Below, piece by piece: positions 45,501 through 51,348 of a DNA stretch of 64,000 nucleotides (positions within the stretch are counted from its first letter, which is position 1; the number at the start of each line of letters is the position of its first letter). The notes under the pieces are model-generated. The model worked only from the letters and a program-made list of their open reading frames with translations, had not been told where the DNA came from and did no database searches. The stretch is from positions 73,217,134 to 73,281,133 of the forward strand of contig NC_053501.1 in the NCBI RefSeq assembly GCF_905171775.1. The letters are read 5' to 3'. A program made the position numbers and the translations under genes. This DNA comes from Rana temporaria. Its lineage: Eukaryota; Chordata; Amphibia; Anura; Ranidae.

Positions 45501-47265
45501 GAGTGACTGGAATGGCGGCGAGAGCGGTGACCAGATGAGGATCTAGAACCTTCTCTATAATGTTTAGATGAAGATCTAGAGCTTCTAGAATTTGATTGAT
45601 GTTTTTGCGATTGAGTATCAACATTATCTTCACGTGCTATTATTTGAGGAATAGACCTAGAGGGACTGGAAACAGAAAAGACAAAAAAGGTATATATATA
45701 TATATTTTTTTTTTTAAAGCCAAAAACCCAATAGAAAACAGGTAGAGGGAAAATAATTCCATCCTACCTGCAGCGTAAGGTTTGGCCACAGGGGGGCGGT
45801 GACACATCCATAGCAGAGAAGGTATACAATACTGAAACAGACCAGTGAAAAAAAGAAAATGGTAAGGCAATGAGAACCAGCACAAATATAACCAAACACA
45901 AAGGCAGTGAACCAGCGCTGTTTCTTACCTTTAGGACAAACGAATACACCTAGTATACACTGCTCTCGGATTGTGCCACCAAATAGCTGTATCTGACAGC
46001 TATTTAAACTTGCCACCACGCGATGACGTCACCGCGCTCGGACGTGTGCGTCACGCGCTTGCGCAGTGTCCGGCGTCACCCGCGCATGCGCGATCGCTAC
46101 CAACTGGACGGAACTGCGCGTGTGCAACCAAGCCTCGTTCGGGAAACGAGACCGGCGCACGCGCAACACCATCTGAAGGCGGCGAGGCCGGAACGCAATG
46201 CGTTCCAGCGGCCATAGTTACCTCCTAAACGACAGACAACATACGAAAACCGGCTGCCATGAGTAAGTAAAAATATACATTACCACCATGAAGTCCCGCG
46301 ATCCCGCCTGGAGCAAGGGGCCACTGCTGCCCATATTGTGTAGACTGGGTCACTTAGAAACGAAGCCTCCTGCTAATAGCCAGGATGTATGGCCAATTTC
46401 TACCGCTTACCTGCCAATGCCAGGTTAGTAAGCACCATAAACCTACTGCAGACGTCCATCTTGCTAATAGCCAAGATTTAATGGAAAAAGGCATAACTAC
46501 CAGGACTTTCGGACCGAGGGACATACTTCTTCTTAGGTAAAAACAACCTAGGTCCTAGGAGGAGGACAAAAAAGGAACACAGTCTATTGGGAGAAGCAAA
46601 GCTTTATAGGAGTAGGGTCCTATGAGGTATGAGAGGCGGGATTAACCCACACGTAGGCTGCCATGGAGTCTGTCAGGAAAACATGTTTTCCAACTACTAG
46701 TAGATCCTCGGATTTCCACTATACACTGAATTATGTGATAAACTTTTAGATTGTTAGCTCTCCCCATTTTGTAAAGTGCTGCACAAACAGTTAGTGCTAC
46801 ATAAATCCAGTATAATACCAATAGCTATTCTATTAAGATGACAATGAAAGATGATTTGCCAACTTTAGGTACCGTATATGCATTGCACAGCAGAGTAATA
46901 AGGATGTGTCTTACACAGGAGATTGGCCCTACAATAGTTGGAGATGAAAGTTCTGATCCAGAGTTGATGGAGAAGCTTGGAGCCACCAGAAGAACTGTAC
47001 TTGGGAATAATTTGTAAGTGTATCTAGGAGGACAGACTCAAGAACATTGTTTTATGTAGTAGGCATACCATGTTTGCAAGACATGTGATAATTTTTGAAG
47101 TATAATGTGGTTAATGCATTTTTTTTCTTTTTCTGTTCTAGTGCAGAATATTTTGTAAATGAGCCTCCACGTGTGACACTGAACAAGCTGGAGAATTTAG
47201 GATACCGTGTTGTCAGTATGACAGGAGTTGGGCAGACTCTTGTATGGTGCCTACATAAGGAGTAG
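23292..47265 (+). CDS. gchfr: GTP cyclohydrolase I feedback regulatory protein (GFRP), three exons
   Basis: GFRP binds GTP cyclohydrolase I as pentamers and mediates feedback inhibition by tetrahydrobiopterin and stimulation by phenylalanine, in cytosol and nucleus. The CDS joins 23292-23327, 46919-47013 and 47142-47265: 255 nt, 84 aa plus stop, the length I know for mammalian GFRP. Exon 1 gives MPYILISTQIRL, exon 2 opens EIGPTIVGDESSDPELMEKL, exon 3 ends SMTGVGQTLVWCLHKE. Junctions are CTG|GTGAGT...ACACAG|GAG (phase 0) and AATTT|GTAAGT...TTCTAG|TGC (phase 2), with no frameshift or stop. Intron 1 is 23,591 bp and packed with transposons; intron 2 is 128 bp. No other gene shows transcript-like structure here. 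Confidence 0.96.
23368..24512. repeat. Minisatellite of TGATCAGTGTATTATTATTA units at the start of gchfr intron 1
   Basis: About 1.1 kb made of 19-30-bp units, each TGATCAGTGTATTATTATTA plus a variable number of ATT triplets or TAATTGG. It begins about 40 bp after the intron 1 donor. Higher-order alternation of ATTATTATTAG and ATTATAATTGG units is visible between 23720 and 24360. The long Ile/Ser/Asp/Gln/Cys reading frames over it are artefacts of the repeat. Confidence 0.95.
24513..24856. other. Intronic sequence with (GTT)n tract, nothing else recognised
   Basis: Contains TTGTTGTTGTTGTTGTTTG near 24758 and AT-rich sequence. No conserved coding motif. Confidence 0.4.
24857..25088. mobile_element. 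Palindromic MITE with GGCCAGTAAGGATG ends
   Basis: The left arm (GGCCAGTAAGGATG, then CTAATCACAGGCAGTGAGAC) is repeated in inverted order to CATCCTTACTGGCC at the right, around a 45-bp centre. Arms of about 90 bp differ at several bases. Superfamily not assigned; target duplication not clear. Confidence 0.7.
25243..25318. repeat. (TA)n microsatellite
   Basis: Uninterrupted TA dinucleotides followed by CACACTG and further TA. Confidence 0.95.
25407..25705. mobile_element. piggyBac-type MITE, left end
   Basis: TTAA (25403-25406) then CCACTTCAGCCCCAGAGG. Carries the GAGCTTTCTTTTGGTGGTAT block at about 25546. It runs into the Harbinger end at 25711, so the right end is missing or altered. Confidence 0.65.
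26751..28090. repeat. Tandem array, 394-bp unit, three full copies plus a partial
   Basis: CTGCTACTCC (third step CTGCTGCTCC) recurs at 26751, 27145, 27539 and 27933, exactly 394 bp apart. Copies differ at only a handful of positions seen by eye, so the array is recent. Each unit contains CCCATTTTGGAAAGCTAACA and GTTGTCCATTTATAAGATAT. The fourth copy has an internal deletion. It lies in the non-coding 3' side of the piggyBac. Confidence 0.95.
28492..28735. repeat. Tandem array, 70-bp unit, about 3.5 copies
   Basis: GTCAGTTCCA occurs at 28501, 28571 and 28641, each followed by a GGCAGAGGTATAAACA block and GTGGTCAAATAACA. The final copy diverges. It is placed just downstream of the piggyBac transposase stop. 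Confidence 0.92.
28768..30732 (-). CDS. piggyBac transposase, full length and uninterrupted
   Basis: A DDD transposase that excises and inserts the element at TTAA. ATG 30732 (MAKRSFSLTE) to the stop at 28768 gives 654 aa, a normal size. The frame is open 235 codons further upstream, but that part translates minisatellite and is rejected. Visible: acidic low-complexity tract (about residues 47-92), four near-repeats of TAVPSTS (about 106-130), then the DDE_Tnp_1_7 domain with aspartates in VDESLVKFSG (about 331), YVDNFYTSLPLF (about 415) and GGVDFNDQM (about 516). A C-terminal cysteine-rich zinc finger follows (CRMC...CAQC...CIDGC...RRYH, from about 614). No frameshift or lost catalytic residue seen, so it may be functional. 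Promoter not identifiable. Confidence 0.93.
30745..31425. repeat. Minisatellite of GGCACTGATGGCAGG-type units
   Basis: About 680 bp of degenerate 9-24-bp units built from GGCAC, TGATGGCA and GGGCAGGT. It ends about 13 bp before the transposase ATG (reading on the minus strand), so it occupies the promoter and 5' UTR position of that gene. Confidence 0.92.
31802..32209. other. Harbinger internal region, T-rich, before the Myb-like gene
   Basis: Contains TGTTTTTTGTG/GTCTGTTTG imperfect repeats (31950-32190) with no coding content. It may hold the promoter of the Myb-like gene. Confidence 0.4.
32210..33532 (+). pseudogene. Harbinger Myb/SANT-like DNA-binding protein gene, frameshifted
   Basis: Harbinger elements encode a Myb-like partner that brings the transposase to DNA and the nucleus. 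ATG at 32210 starts MAPKRRKMNFSVREKHLLAR, then FLHGPDSRDIPPARKRVIIQ, a Myb/SANT-like fold also seen in NAIF1-type proteins, continuing with KKINDLRSLVRDKLAQQ. A G9 run at 32378-32386 shifts the frame. An intron of 116 bp (32605-32720, ACAG|GTAAGG...CCACAG|ATGG) joins DAVRT to DGQEVAGPSG in phase. A second G-run (about 32870) shifts the frame again. The C-terminal third is Pro/Ser-rich with a 96-bp internal duplication (SEATIRGSPSHSSPNRAAP) and ends in PPSPAPPP. Confidence 0.75.
33533..34001. other. Spacer between the convergent Harbinger genes
   Basis: CAATAAATGTGG at 33598 is a likely polyadenylation signal for the Myb-like gene. The rest shows no coding motif. Confidence 0.45.
34002..35159 (-). 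pseudogene. PIF/Harbinger DDE transposase (HARBI1-like), broken
   Basis: Reading down from ATG 35159: a basic N-terminus, then an in-frame TAA at 34970-34968 after YRTFRFNR, then the HTH-like segment LHFLASGSFQRTSGAVAGMS, then AIDCTH (first catalytic Asp). A one-base loss in a C-run near 34632 shifts the frame to YRNRKHWHSINVQVI and PGSSHDSF (second Asp). A 103-bp intron (34430-34328, GTTG|GTGAGT...TTCCAG|GTGAC) joins DSWLV to GDSAYALGPHLMTP. Then VVERTFGLLKSRFRCL gives the catalytic Glu. So two point lesions break an otherwise complete gene; splicing is inferred from the clean junction. Confidence 0.85.
35545..36431. other. Intronic sequence with a strong hairpin, no gene
   Basis: A 19-bp perfect stem CAGTAGGGTTCCCGGCGTG and its complement (about 35889-35940) encloses a 14-base loop, and is followed by TTATTAAAAGCCAGCAGCTG and its complement (35977-36020). 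This looks like the core of a palindromic MITE whose ends I could not define. Confidence 0.5.
35665..35701 (-). ncRNA. Hammerhead-like core (candidate)
   Basis: On the minus strand CTGAAGA (35701-35695), a weak stem II, GAAAC (35674-35670) and GTGTC (35669-35665) follow each other as in small type I hammerheads of Penelope-like elements. Stem I pairing is poor and there is one extra base before stem II. It lies just outside the Harbinger right end in a segment of unknown origin. Confidence 0.3.
36440..36999. mobile_element. hAT-type MITE with short tandem array
   Basis: Ends CAGTGGCGGCTGG and CGAACCGCCACTG. Flanks CATGTATC and CATATAGC agree at 6 of 8 positions. The interior has a tandem array of AATTGTCACCACTGTGCCCA-type units (about 36540-36700), a C run and a G run. 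Confidence 0.82.
37008..37540. other. Intronic sequence, nothing recognised
   Basis: No conserved ORF or terminal repeats seen. Confidence 0.35.
37545..37995. mobile_element. Kolobok (T2-like) MITE
   Basis: TTAA at 37541-37544 and 37996-37999. Ends AGAGGAAGTAAACCCC and the complement of AGTGGTTGTAAACCCC. Two internal palindromes are seen: GCATAATGGGCTAGTATGCA and its complement (37608-37646), and one around TAGGTAAGACTTATTC (37930-37965). Confidence 0.85.
38125..38988. mobile_element. Tigger/pogo-like MITE carrying a nested hAT MITE
   Basis: Ends CAGTAAAACCTTGGTTTG and CAAACCAAGGTTTTATTG are inverted and flanked by TA. A second inverted pair, GAGAGGAGCCTCTATGTGTA and its relative, lies at 38790-38895. 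The nested hAT (38199-38732) accounts for most of the interior. Assignment to the Tc1/mariner superfamily, pogo/Tigger branch, rests on ends and TA target. Confidence 0.75.
38199..38732. mobile_element. hAT MITE with perfect 8-bp duplication inside the Tigger-like MITE
   Basis: Ends CAGGGCTGGACTGGGAC and AGTCCATCCCTG. TATACAAG flanks both sides (38191-38198, 38733-38740). Interior has a C18 run near 38290 and CT/GA-rich sequence; no gene. Confidence 0.93.
39095..39550. mobile_element. Kolobok-type end followed by a piggyBac-type MITE
   Basis: CTTAAAGGGGTTGTAAAATC at about 39096 is a Kolobok-like left end, and GGTTGTAAAGGTTC near 39247 may be its right side. At 39288-39291 TTAA is followed by CCACTTCATTACTGGGCAC, a piggyBac-type end like that at 26064, and by the GAGCTTTCTTTTGGTGGTAT block at about 39434. 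The right end of the latter is absent. Confidence 0.55.
39551..40230. other. Harbinger-family MITE fragments and unassigned intronic sequence
   Basis: GACGTAACTT/CTTACGCAAACGACG motifs (39640-39790) and GGCCCAGATTCTCATAGG at 39820 with CGACGGCGCAGCGCC resemble the MITE at 18990-19739. Ends are incomplete. No gene. Confidence 0.45.
40239..40936. mobile_element. hAT-type MITE with perfect 8-bp duplication and G-rich array
   Basis: Ends CAGTGTTGCCAACC and GGTTGGCAACACTG. GTGTATGA flanks both sides (40231-40238, 40937-40944). The interior holds a GGAGGCAGGGGGTG/GAGATTGGAGGCAGAGG array (about 40380-40710); reading frames over it are artefacts. Confidence 0.93.
41385..42500 (-). pseudogene. DIRS tyrosine recombinase, nonsense codon and lost catalytic Arg
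   Basis: The frame starts within or near the RNase H end and includes STLLNARRPSTNRIYQRIWS, a core-binding domain. The catalytic part reads TSAKMVSEIGSLG where DIRS recombinases have Arg in place of Met, so the first catalytic Arg is lost. A TAA at 41711-41709 interrupts the frame. It continues without shift into LFVSFHGKNKGMRASPRTIA, AHSTRGVATSWAAAR (second Arg region) and SLNTFMTHY (nucleophile Tyr), ending at 41385. The 380 codons before about 42500 in this frame are a shadow of the RT gene. Confidence 0.85.
42404..44487 (-). pseudogene. DIRS reverse transcriptase-RNase H, frameshifted
   Basis: The first half (44487-43648) has PLFLVQKKSGSWRPVIDLTH, VAIDLKDAYFHVPI and LPFGLATSPRVF, RT motifs. 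After VALIR the frame is lost. The second half continues in another frame from HYLDDLLLLSQN (catalytic YLDD), so a frameshift with a probable loss of a few codons lies at about 43665. Then RNase H: TITSDASNTGWGA, LELRA and RMDNTSAVSYI. The C-terminal DIRS domain follows (SPEVDLFASPCNFKLEKYY and YAFPPIPVILKFL). It would copy the RNA in cytoplasm or nucleus; inactive here. Confidence 0.9.
44255..45665 (-). CDS. DIRS gag-like protein, open frame without visible start
   Basis: The frame is open from about 45665 to the stop at 44255. The upstream part is Ser/Arg-rich (SRSSRSSSKHYREGSRSSSG) with a CWGC...CEPC zinc-ribbon-like pair. Then come a long helical region (YAAGFDFSLVPTLVKAVKDA) and a basic C-terminus (FFPRQDQDRAREARRYRPG). 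No ATG opens this frame at its 5' edge; instead TTTTCTGTTTCCAG directly precedes it on the minus strand, a good splice acceptor, so the first codons may come from an upstream exon. It would form the particle or RNP of the element. It overlaps the RT frame by about 230 bp. Confidence 0.7.
45666..46569. other. DIRS 5' leader region
   Basis: Non-coding on both strands apart from short frames. Contains a GC-rich block with CpG (46020-46220) that could be a promoter, and an inverted terminal repeat beyond it. The putative acceptor for gag is at 45666-45668. Confidence 0.45.
46919..47013 (+). CDS. gchfr: gchfr exon 2
   Basis: Preceded by TTACACAG and followed by GTAAGTG. Its 95 nt encode EIGPTIVGDESSDPELMEKL through LGNNF. 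It starts only about 235 bp after the DIRS element ends, so that insertion landed close to the exon without damaging its acceptor. Confidence 0.96.
47142..47265 (+). CDS. gchfr: gchfr exon 3 (terminal coding exon)
   Basis: Preceded by a polypyrimidine tract TTTTTTTTCTTTTTCTGTTCTAG. It encodes AEYFVNEPPRVTLNKLENLG and then YRVVSMTGVGQTLVWCLHKE with a TAG stop at 47263-47265. The C-terminal segment is the most conserved part of GFRP. Confidence 0.97.
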
Positions 47266-47610
47266 ACATGCTGTGCCTCACCAGCACCAAAGACTGCTTC
47301 AGATGCCCATGTGAGCAGCATCCTGCGATGTTCCTGAAGAATTTTTCCCACTGATAAGTGCAAGATAGGGTTGCCGAGTTTTTAAAATGAAGTATAATCC
47401 TTATACATAAGTTTGGATCTTGCTTGCATGTTGCAATGGTGAATTTGCCACAACAATATTAATATACTGCCAGTGTTAATTAATGTCCTGTGGGCAATGG
47501 TTTAGGTCTGTGCAACTGTACATTCCTGTGGAACTACAAATCCATATCTTTATTGCTTGATTTTCTTATGTTCCTTCAATGTGATTAAAACATTTGTATT
47601 TTTTATTTTA
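47266..47610 (+). terminator. gchfr: gchfr 3' UTR with ATTAAA polyadenylation signal
   Basis: ATTAAA at 47584-47589, about 320 bp after the stop, is followed by a T-rich downstream region. A second candidate, AATAAA near 47838, would give a longer 3' UTR. Transcript data would be needed to choose. Confidence 0.6.
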
Positions 47611-48204
47611 TTTGTTTAATGAATCAAAATGTCTTCTTTAATTATAAGTAGTCACCCTGCCTTTAGTACTTTAGAATGATCAGTCCAGCGAGCAATGAGA
47701 TAGAATAGCCTATGGTGACCTATTTTTGAGTAGTTTAGTATTATCAGGACAATGAAAGCACATTTCTTCCAAGCCGCTGTTATGCATCGCTGGATATCAA
47801 TGCATTTGCTATAGCGCAAAGTCTGTTGTGTCAAAAAATAAAAAAAGTATACATTTGTATGCATGCTTTACGATTTAGGAATGCATATTTGTTTGAGTCT
47901 AATTTAAGGGAATCCTATATTTTATAAAAAATGGAGGCCATCATGGCAGACTTCTTGGAAAGGCAGGTTACCTAGATGTCTCTAATATCAATTATTAGGC
48001 ACTGACCCAGAATTAGCATGCATATCAAAAAATTCTGAGATTCTAATTTGCATATTTGTGACTAAGCAGTAAAAATCCTAAAGCCATTGGAGCAGGATGA
48101 CAGCTAGGGAGCCAATATATTATATATATTTTTTTTAGAAGGGCGGTCATCATCAACAACTTCCAGATTTTCTGGGTGCAAGCTTCCATTTCCCATTTTT
48201 ATGT
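47611..48204. other. Downstream of gchfr, nothing firmly recognised
   Basis: AT-rich; GAAGGGCGGTCATCATC near 48138 resembles the sequence at 6676-6690 in inverted form and may be a repeat fragment. Confidence 0.4.
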
Positions 48205-48208
48205 TTAA

Positions 48209-49098
48209 AGTGGATGTCACAATGTAGAGAATAAGATTTCCTATCATCTGTGCCCAGTCTTGCCACACAGAGTTAATCCAGCTCTGAGCAATCCTCTTTT
48301 AGGCTGCATTCACACCTTGGCGTACCTAATCGCGGCGTTTTGTCCCGTGAATTGCGGCGACAAATTGCGGCGTTTTGTCGCCGCGATTGTGAATGCAGCT
48401 TACCCCCAGGTCCACATCTCCTATGCCGAACGCCGCCTGAAAAAAAGACCGGGACTTGTTTTCAGGCGGCAGGCGTACGGCGTTCGGCGTGGAGATGTGA
48501 ACCATCTCCATAGAGGGCAATGTAAAATCATCCCTCCAGCGTCTTAGGGGCTGCTGCGGCGTCGCGCTTCAGGCGTATATACGCCTAGGTGTGAACAGAG
48601 CCTTATTGTTCAGTGAAAATTAACAGACTTCCAGATAAAACCCTGTCTAAATTAAAAGTCCGAAAGCCTCTCTCCTTGCTTTGAGTGACAGGTTATTTAC
48701 ATATCTAGCTTGGACATGTTTATCATATGTTATGCTAATCATAATATGAGGTGATCCACAGGTCATTGTATATTACCAGGATGTGTTATGTGGGGGAGGG
48801 GTGGATGTCTCACTTTTTTATACTGTGGATTACCTCATATTATGATAAACATAACATAACATATGATAAAAATGTCCAAGCTAGATATGTAAATAACCTG
48901 TCACTCAAAGCAAGAAGCGAGGAATGGACTTTTTATTTAGACAGGGTTTTATCTAGAAGTCTGTTAATTTTCACTGAACAATAAAAGAGGATTGCTCAGA
49001 GCTGGATTAACTCTGTGTGGCAAGACTGGGCACAGATAATAGGAAATCTTATTCTCTACATTGTGACATAAAAAAAAAATTGGGGGTTTACATCCACT
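48209..49098. mobile_element. Kolobok-type palindromic MITE with a Harbinger MITE in one arm
   Basis: TTAA at 48205-48208 and 49099-49102, ends AGTGGATGT and ACATCCACT. Arms of about 290 bp (excluding the insertion) are nearly identical inverted copies, for example GAATAAGATTTCCTATCATC near 48229 and its counterpart near 49044. The centre is near 48800 (ATGTTATGTGGGGGAGGGGT). The left arm contains the 48302-48602 insertion and the right arm does not. Confidence 0.87.
48302..48602. mobile_element. Harbinger-like MITE with TTA duplication
   Basis: Ends GGCTGCATTCACACC and GGTGTGAACAGAGCC are inverted. TTA flanks both sides (48299-48301, 48603-48605). The uninterrupted opposite arm of the palindrome reads CCTCTTTTATTG (as complement at about 48980-48991), which confirms the single TTA before insertion. 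Interior has palindromic GCGGCGTTTTGTCGCCGCG motifs. Confidence 0.92.
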
Positions 49099-49102
49099 TT
49101 AA

Positions 49103-49600
49103 GAACTTACAAAGCAATTGTGACTTGTTTTGATCTAATTACTTTAGGTTTTCAGATCAACAGTGGTATTTCAGGCCAAAACTGTTGTGTAAAAGACTGT
49201 GGTTCAACATTCCTTCACACAGCAGGGTTTTCTAGGAGTTCAGTGTAGATCCATCAGTGTAGATCCACCATGTTTTTGCAAAAAAGAAATCTCAAAACAA
49301 GTCTGTAAACTAAAAGTAAGTTATTTTAAAACATGAGGTGTTGTCTGAAAGAATGTGTATCCAGTTAGAAATAACTGTACAGGTCAAGGGATACCTAAAA
49401 CGAAGTAAGAAAAAGTATACATGGCGTACATTGTAAGCCCTGGTATTTGGGTACATAGCTAAATAAAAGTTCACAAACAATAAAGATTCGGCCTCAAGGC
49501 CATTTTTTTGGAAGAATTAAACAACTTATCATTGAGGAATCTCAAGTGTGTGATGCCTAAAGTGATACTAAACACACACAGTTTAATTTTATACTATCCC
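49103..49600. other. Unassigned intergenic sequence
   Basis: No ORF or terminal repeat recognised. Confidence 0.35.
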
Positions 49601-49601
49601 T

Positions 49602-49604
<3 letters not shown>

Positions 49605-49655
<51 letters not shown>
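49605..49655. repeat. (TA)n microsatellite
   Basis: Uninterrupted TA dinucleotides following CTTCTC. Confidence 0.95.
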
Positions 49656-49658
<3 letters not shown>

Positions 49659-49881
49659 AATAAAATAAAGGCACTGTATCCTATTTTAGTTGAAATAAAA
49701 AAAAGAGGAGGTTAATTTTTTAAGAATATATAGCAGTCATCTGACCCACCTTTTTTTGTTGGCCCATCTGCAGGAAACATTGGTGGGAGCAGATTCTACT
49801 CCTCTGCTGCTGGTCACATTTTCTTTTCCCAATTACTGTTATTGTTTTATAGTACGTGTACAATACAATTACAAACTCTTA

Positions 49882-50303
49882 GGCCTTGTACACACGATCA
49901 GTCTAAACCGATGAGAACGGACTGAAGTTCAGTTTCATCGGTTAACCGATGAAGCTGACTGATGGTCTGCTGTGCCTACACACCATCAGTTAAAAAAACG
50001 ATCGTGTCCAGCGCGGTGACGTAAAACACAACGACGTGTTGAAAAAAAAAACTAAGTTCAATGCTTCCAAGCATGCGTCGACTTGATTCTGAGCATGCGC
50101 GGGTTTTGAACAAATGCTTTAACGAACTAACCATCAGTTTTGACCTATCGGTTATCAGTCCATCAGTTAAATTTTAAAGCAAGTTCTACATTTTTGGACC
50201 GAAGGACAATTGACTGATGTGGCCCACACACGGTCGGTTTGGACTGATGAAACTGAACTTCAGTCTGTTCTCATCGGTTTAGACTGATCGTGTGTACAAG
50301 GCC
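49882..50303. mobile_element. PIF/Harbinger-type MITE with TTA duplication
   Basis: Ends GGCCTTGTACACACGATCAG and its complement are flanked by TTA (49879-49881, 50304-50306). The terminal inverted repeats extend further (CAGTCTAAACCGATGAGAAC and complement). Same GGCC..GTACACACGA end type as 8539 and 18381. Confidence 0.9.
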
Positions 50304-50306
50304 TTA

Positions 50307-51348
50307 CAGAACCAGTTTGGTGCCACACTGAAGAGACAAACATTTAGTAATATCAGACATTGCTTTCAACTATACAAAAAAAAAACAGCCTTTGAAATAC
50401 AAAAAGATAAATTCACAAATAATACCAAATAAAGGTCTTAAATTGTCATACAAATCTGTATTTGAACTCAAGTGTTTATGTGAGAGAGAAAAAGAGAGAA
50501 AAAGAGAGAAAAAGAGAGAAAAAAAAACATGGTGTGGGCTGTCAGGGGAGGTTCATAGCCTGCTCCACGCCCTTCCAGCCTGAGTTTATTGTTTATGTTC
50601 TTAGAATTACAGGGAGGTGATGACTCCATCAATTAACATGTAATATACCGCCACCATTGTGTTTAGCGGGCAGGTAGGAGGAAGGGAGTGGGATGTCATT
50701 TATCTGGGGTACATACGCCCACATGTGTGACTCTTTAGTCACATGGGCTGCACAGATAAGAAAAGGAGGAAATCAACAACTTGGGCAACTCAGACTGGAG
50801 CATGCTCAGTAGATGTGGCAATGACTGGCCTACACAATCTCAGACTGCAGCAGGAACACAGACCAGGGTGCAGGGACAGTAAACAGCAGGATCATTCAGT
50901 TTTTTTTTTTTTTTAAGAAGAATACAGAAAACACATGCCATAGTGACCAAGTGCTTTAATACAGCATGTACTGACAGTTTTTAATGATGTGGGTTTAAAA
51001 TAAGTGGAGAGTTTTCCATCATACAGCTGAAGGTGAAACATTGTTTAAAACGTGGAAAAAAAAATGTGTGTGAACTATTTTTTTCCCTTCCATGTACAAT
51101 GTAAAATATTGGTTGGAAATAATGCATCCTGTACTTTTATGTCTTCCTGCTGGTCTTCCTAAATTATACAGGGTATGTGGTGAATTCACATTGAATGCCA
51201 CAGTTGTGTTTTACCACAAAACATGCCAAAGGACCTAGACATAAATTCTACACATATTTGCAAAAATGTGCACAATGGGCTTAATTTACAAAGTATTTTA
51301 CCTCCACTAGTGCGATTATCACATTTGTGTATGTGTAAAATATATATA
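50307..51348. other. Intergenic with (GAGAAAAA)n tract, no gene
   Basis: AGAGAGAAAAAGAGAGAAAA near 50482-50520 is a short tandem repeat. A T15 run lies at 50900. Nothing coding recognised. Confidence 0.4.

Larger units (their letters stand above)
41053..46682 (-). mobile_element. DIRS-type tyrosine-recombinase retrotransposon, degraded
   Basis: The outer ends are inverted repeats of about 105 bp: 41090-41192 (GATGGACTCCATGGCAGCCT to ATAGACTGTGTTCC) is the complement of 46570-46680. Next to the left end is a further inverted copy of the terminal sequence (41239-41335), matching the internal complementary region of DIRS elements. Genes run right to left: gag-like (45665-44255), RT/RNase H (44487-42404) and tyrosine recombinase (about 42500-41385). 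DIRS elements insert through a circular intermediate and leave no target duplication; none was seen. It is in gchfr intron 1, antisense to the gene. Confidence 0.92.
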
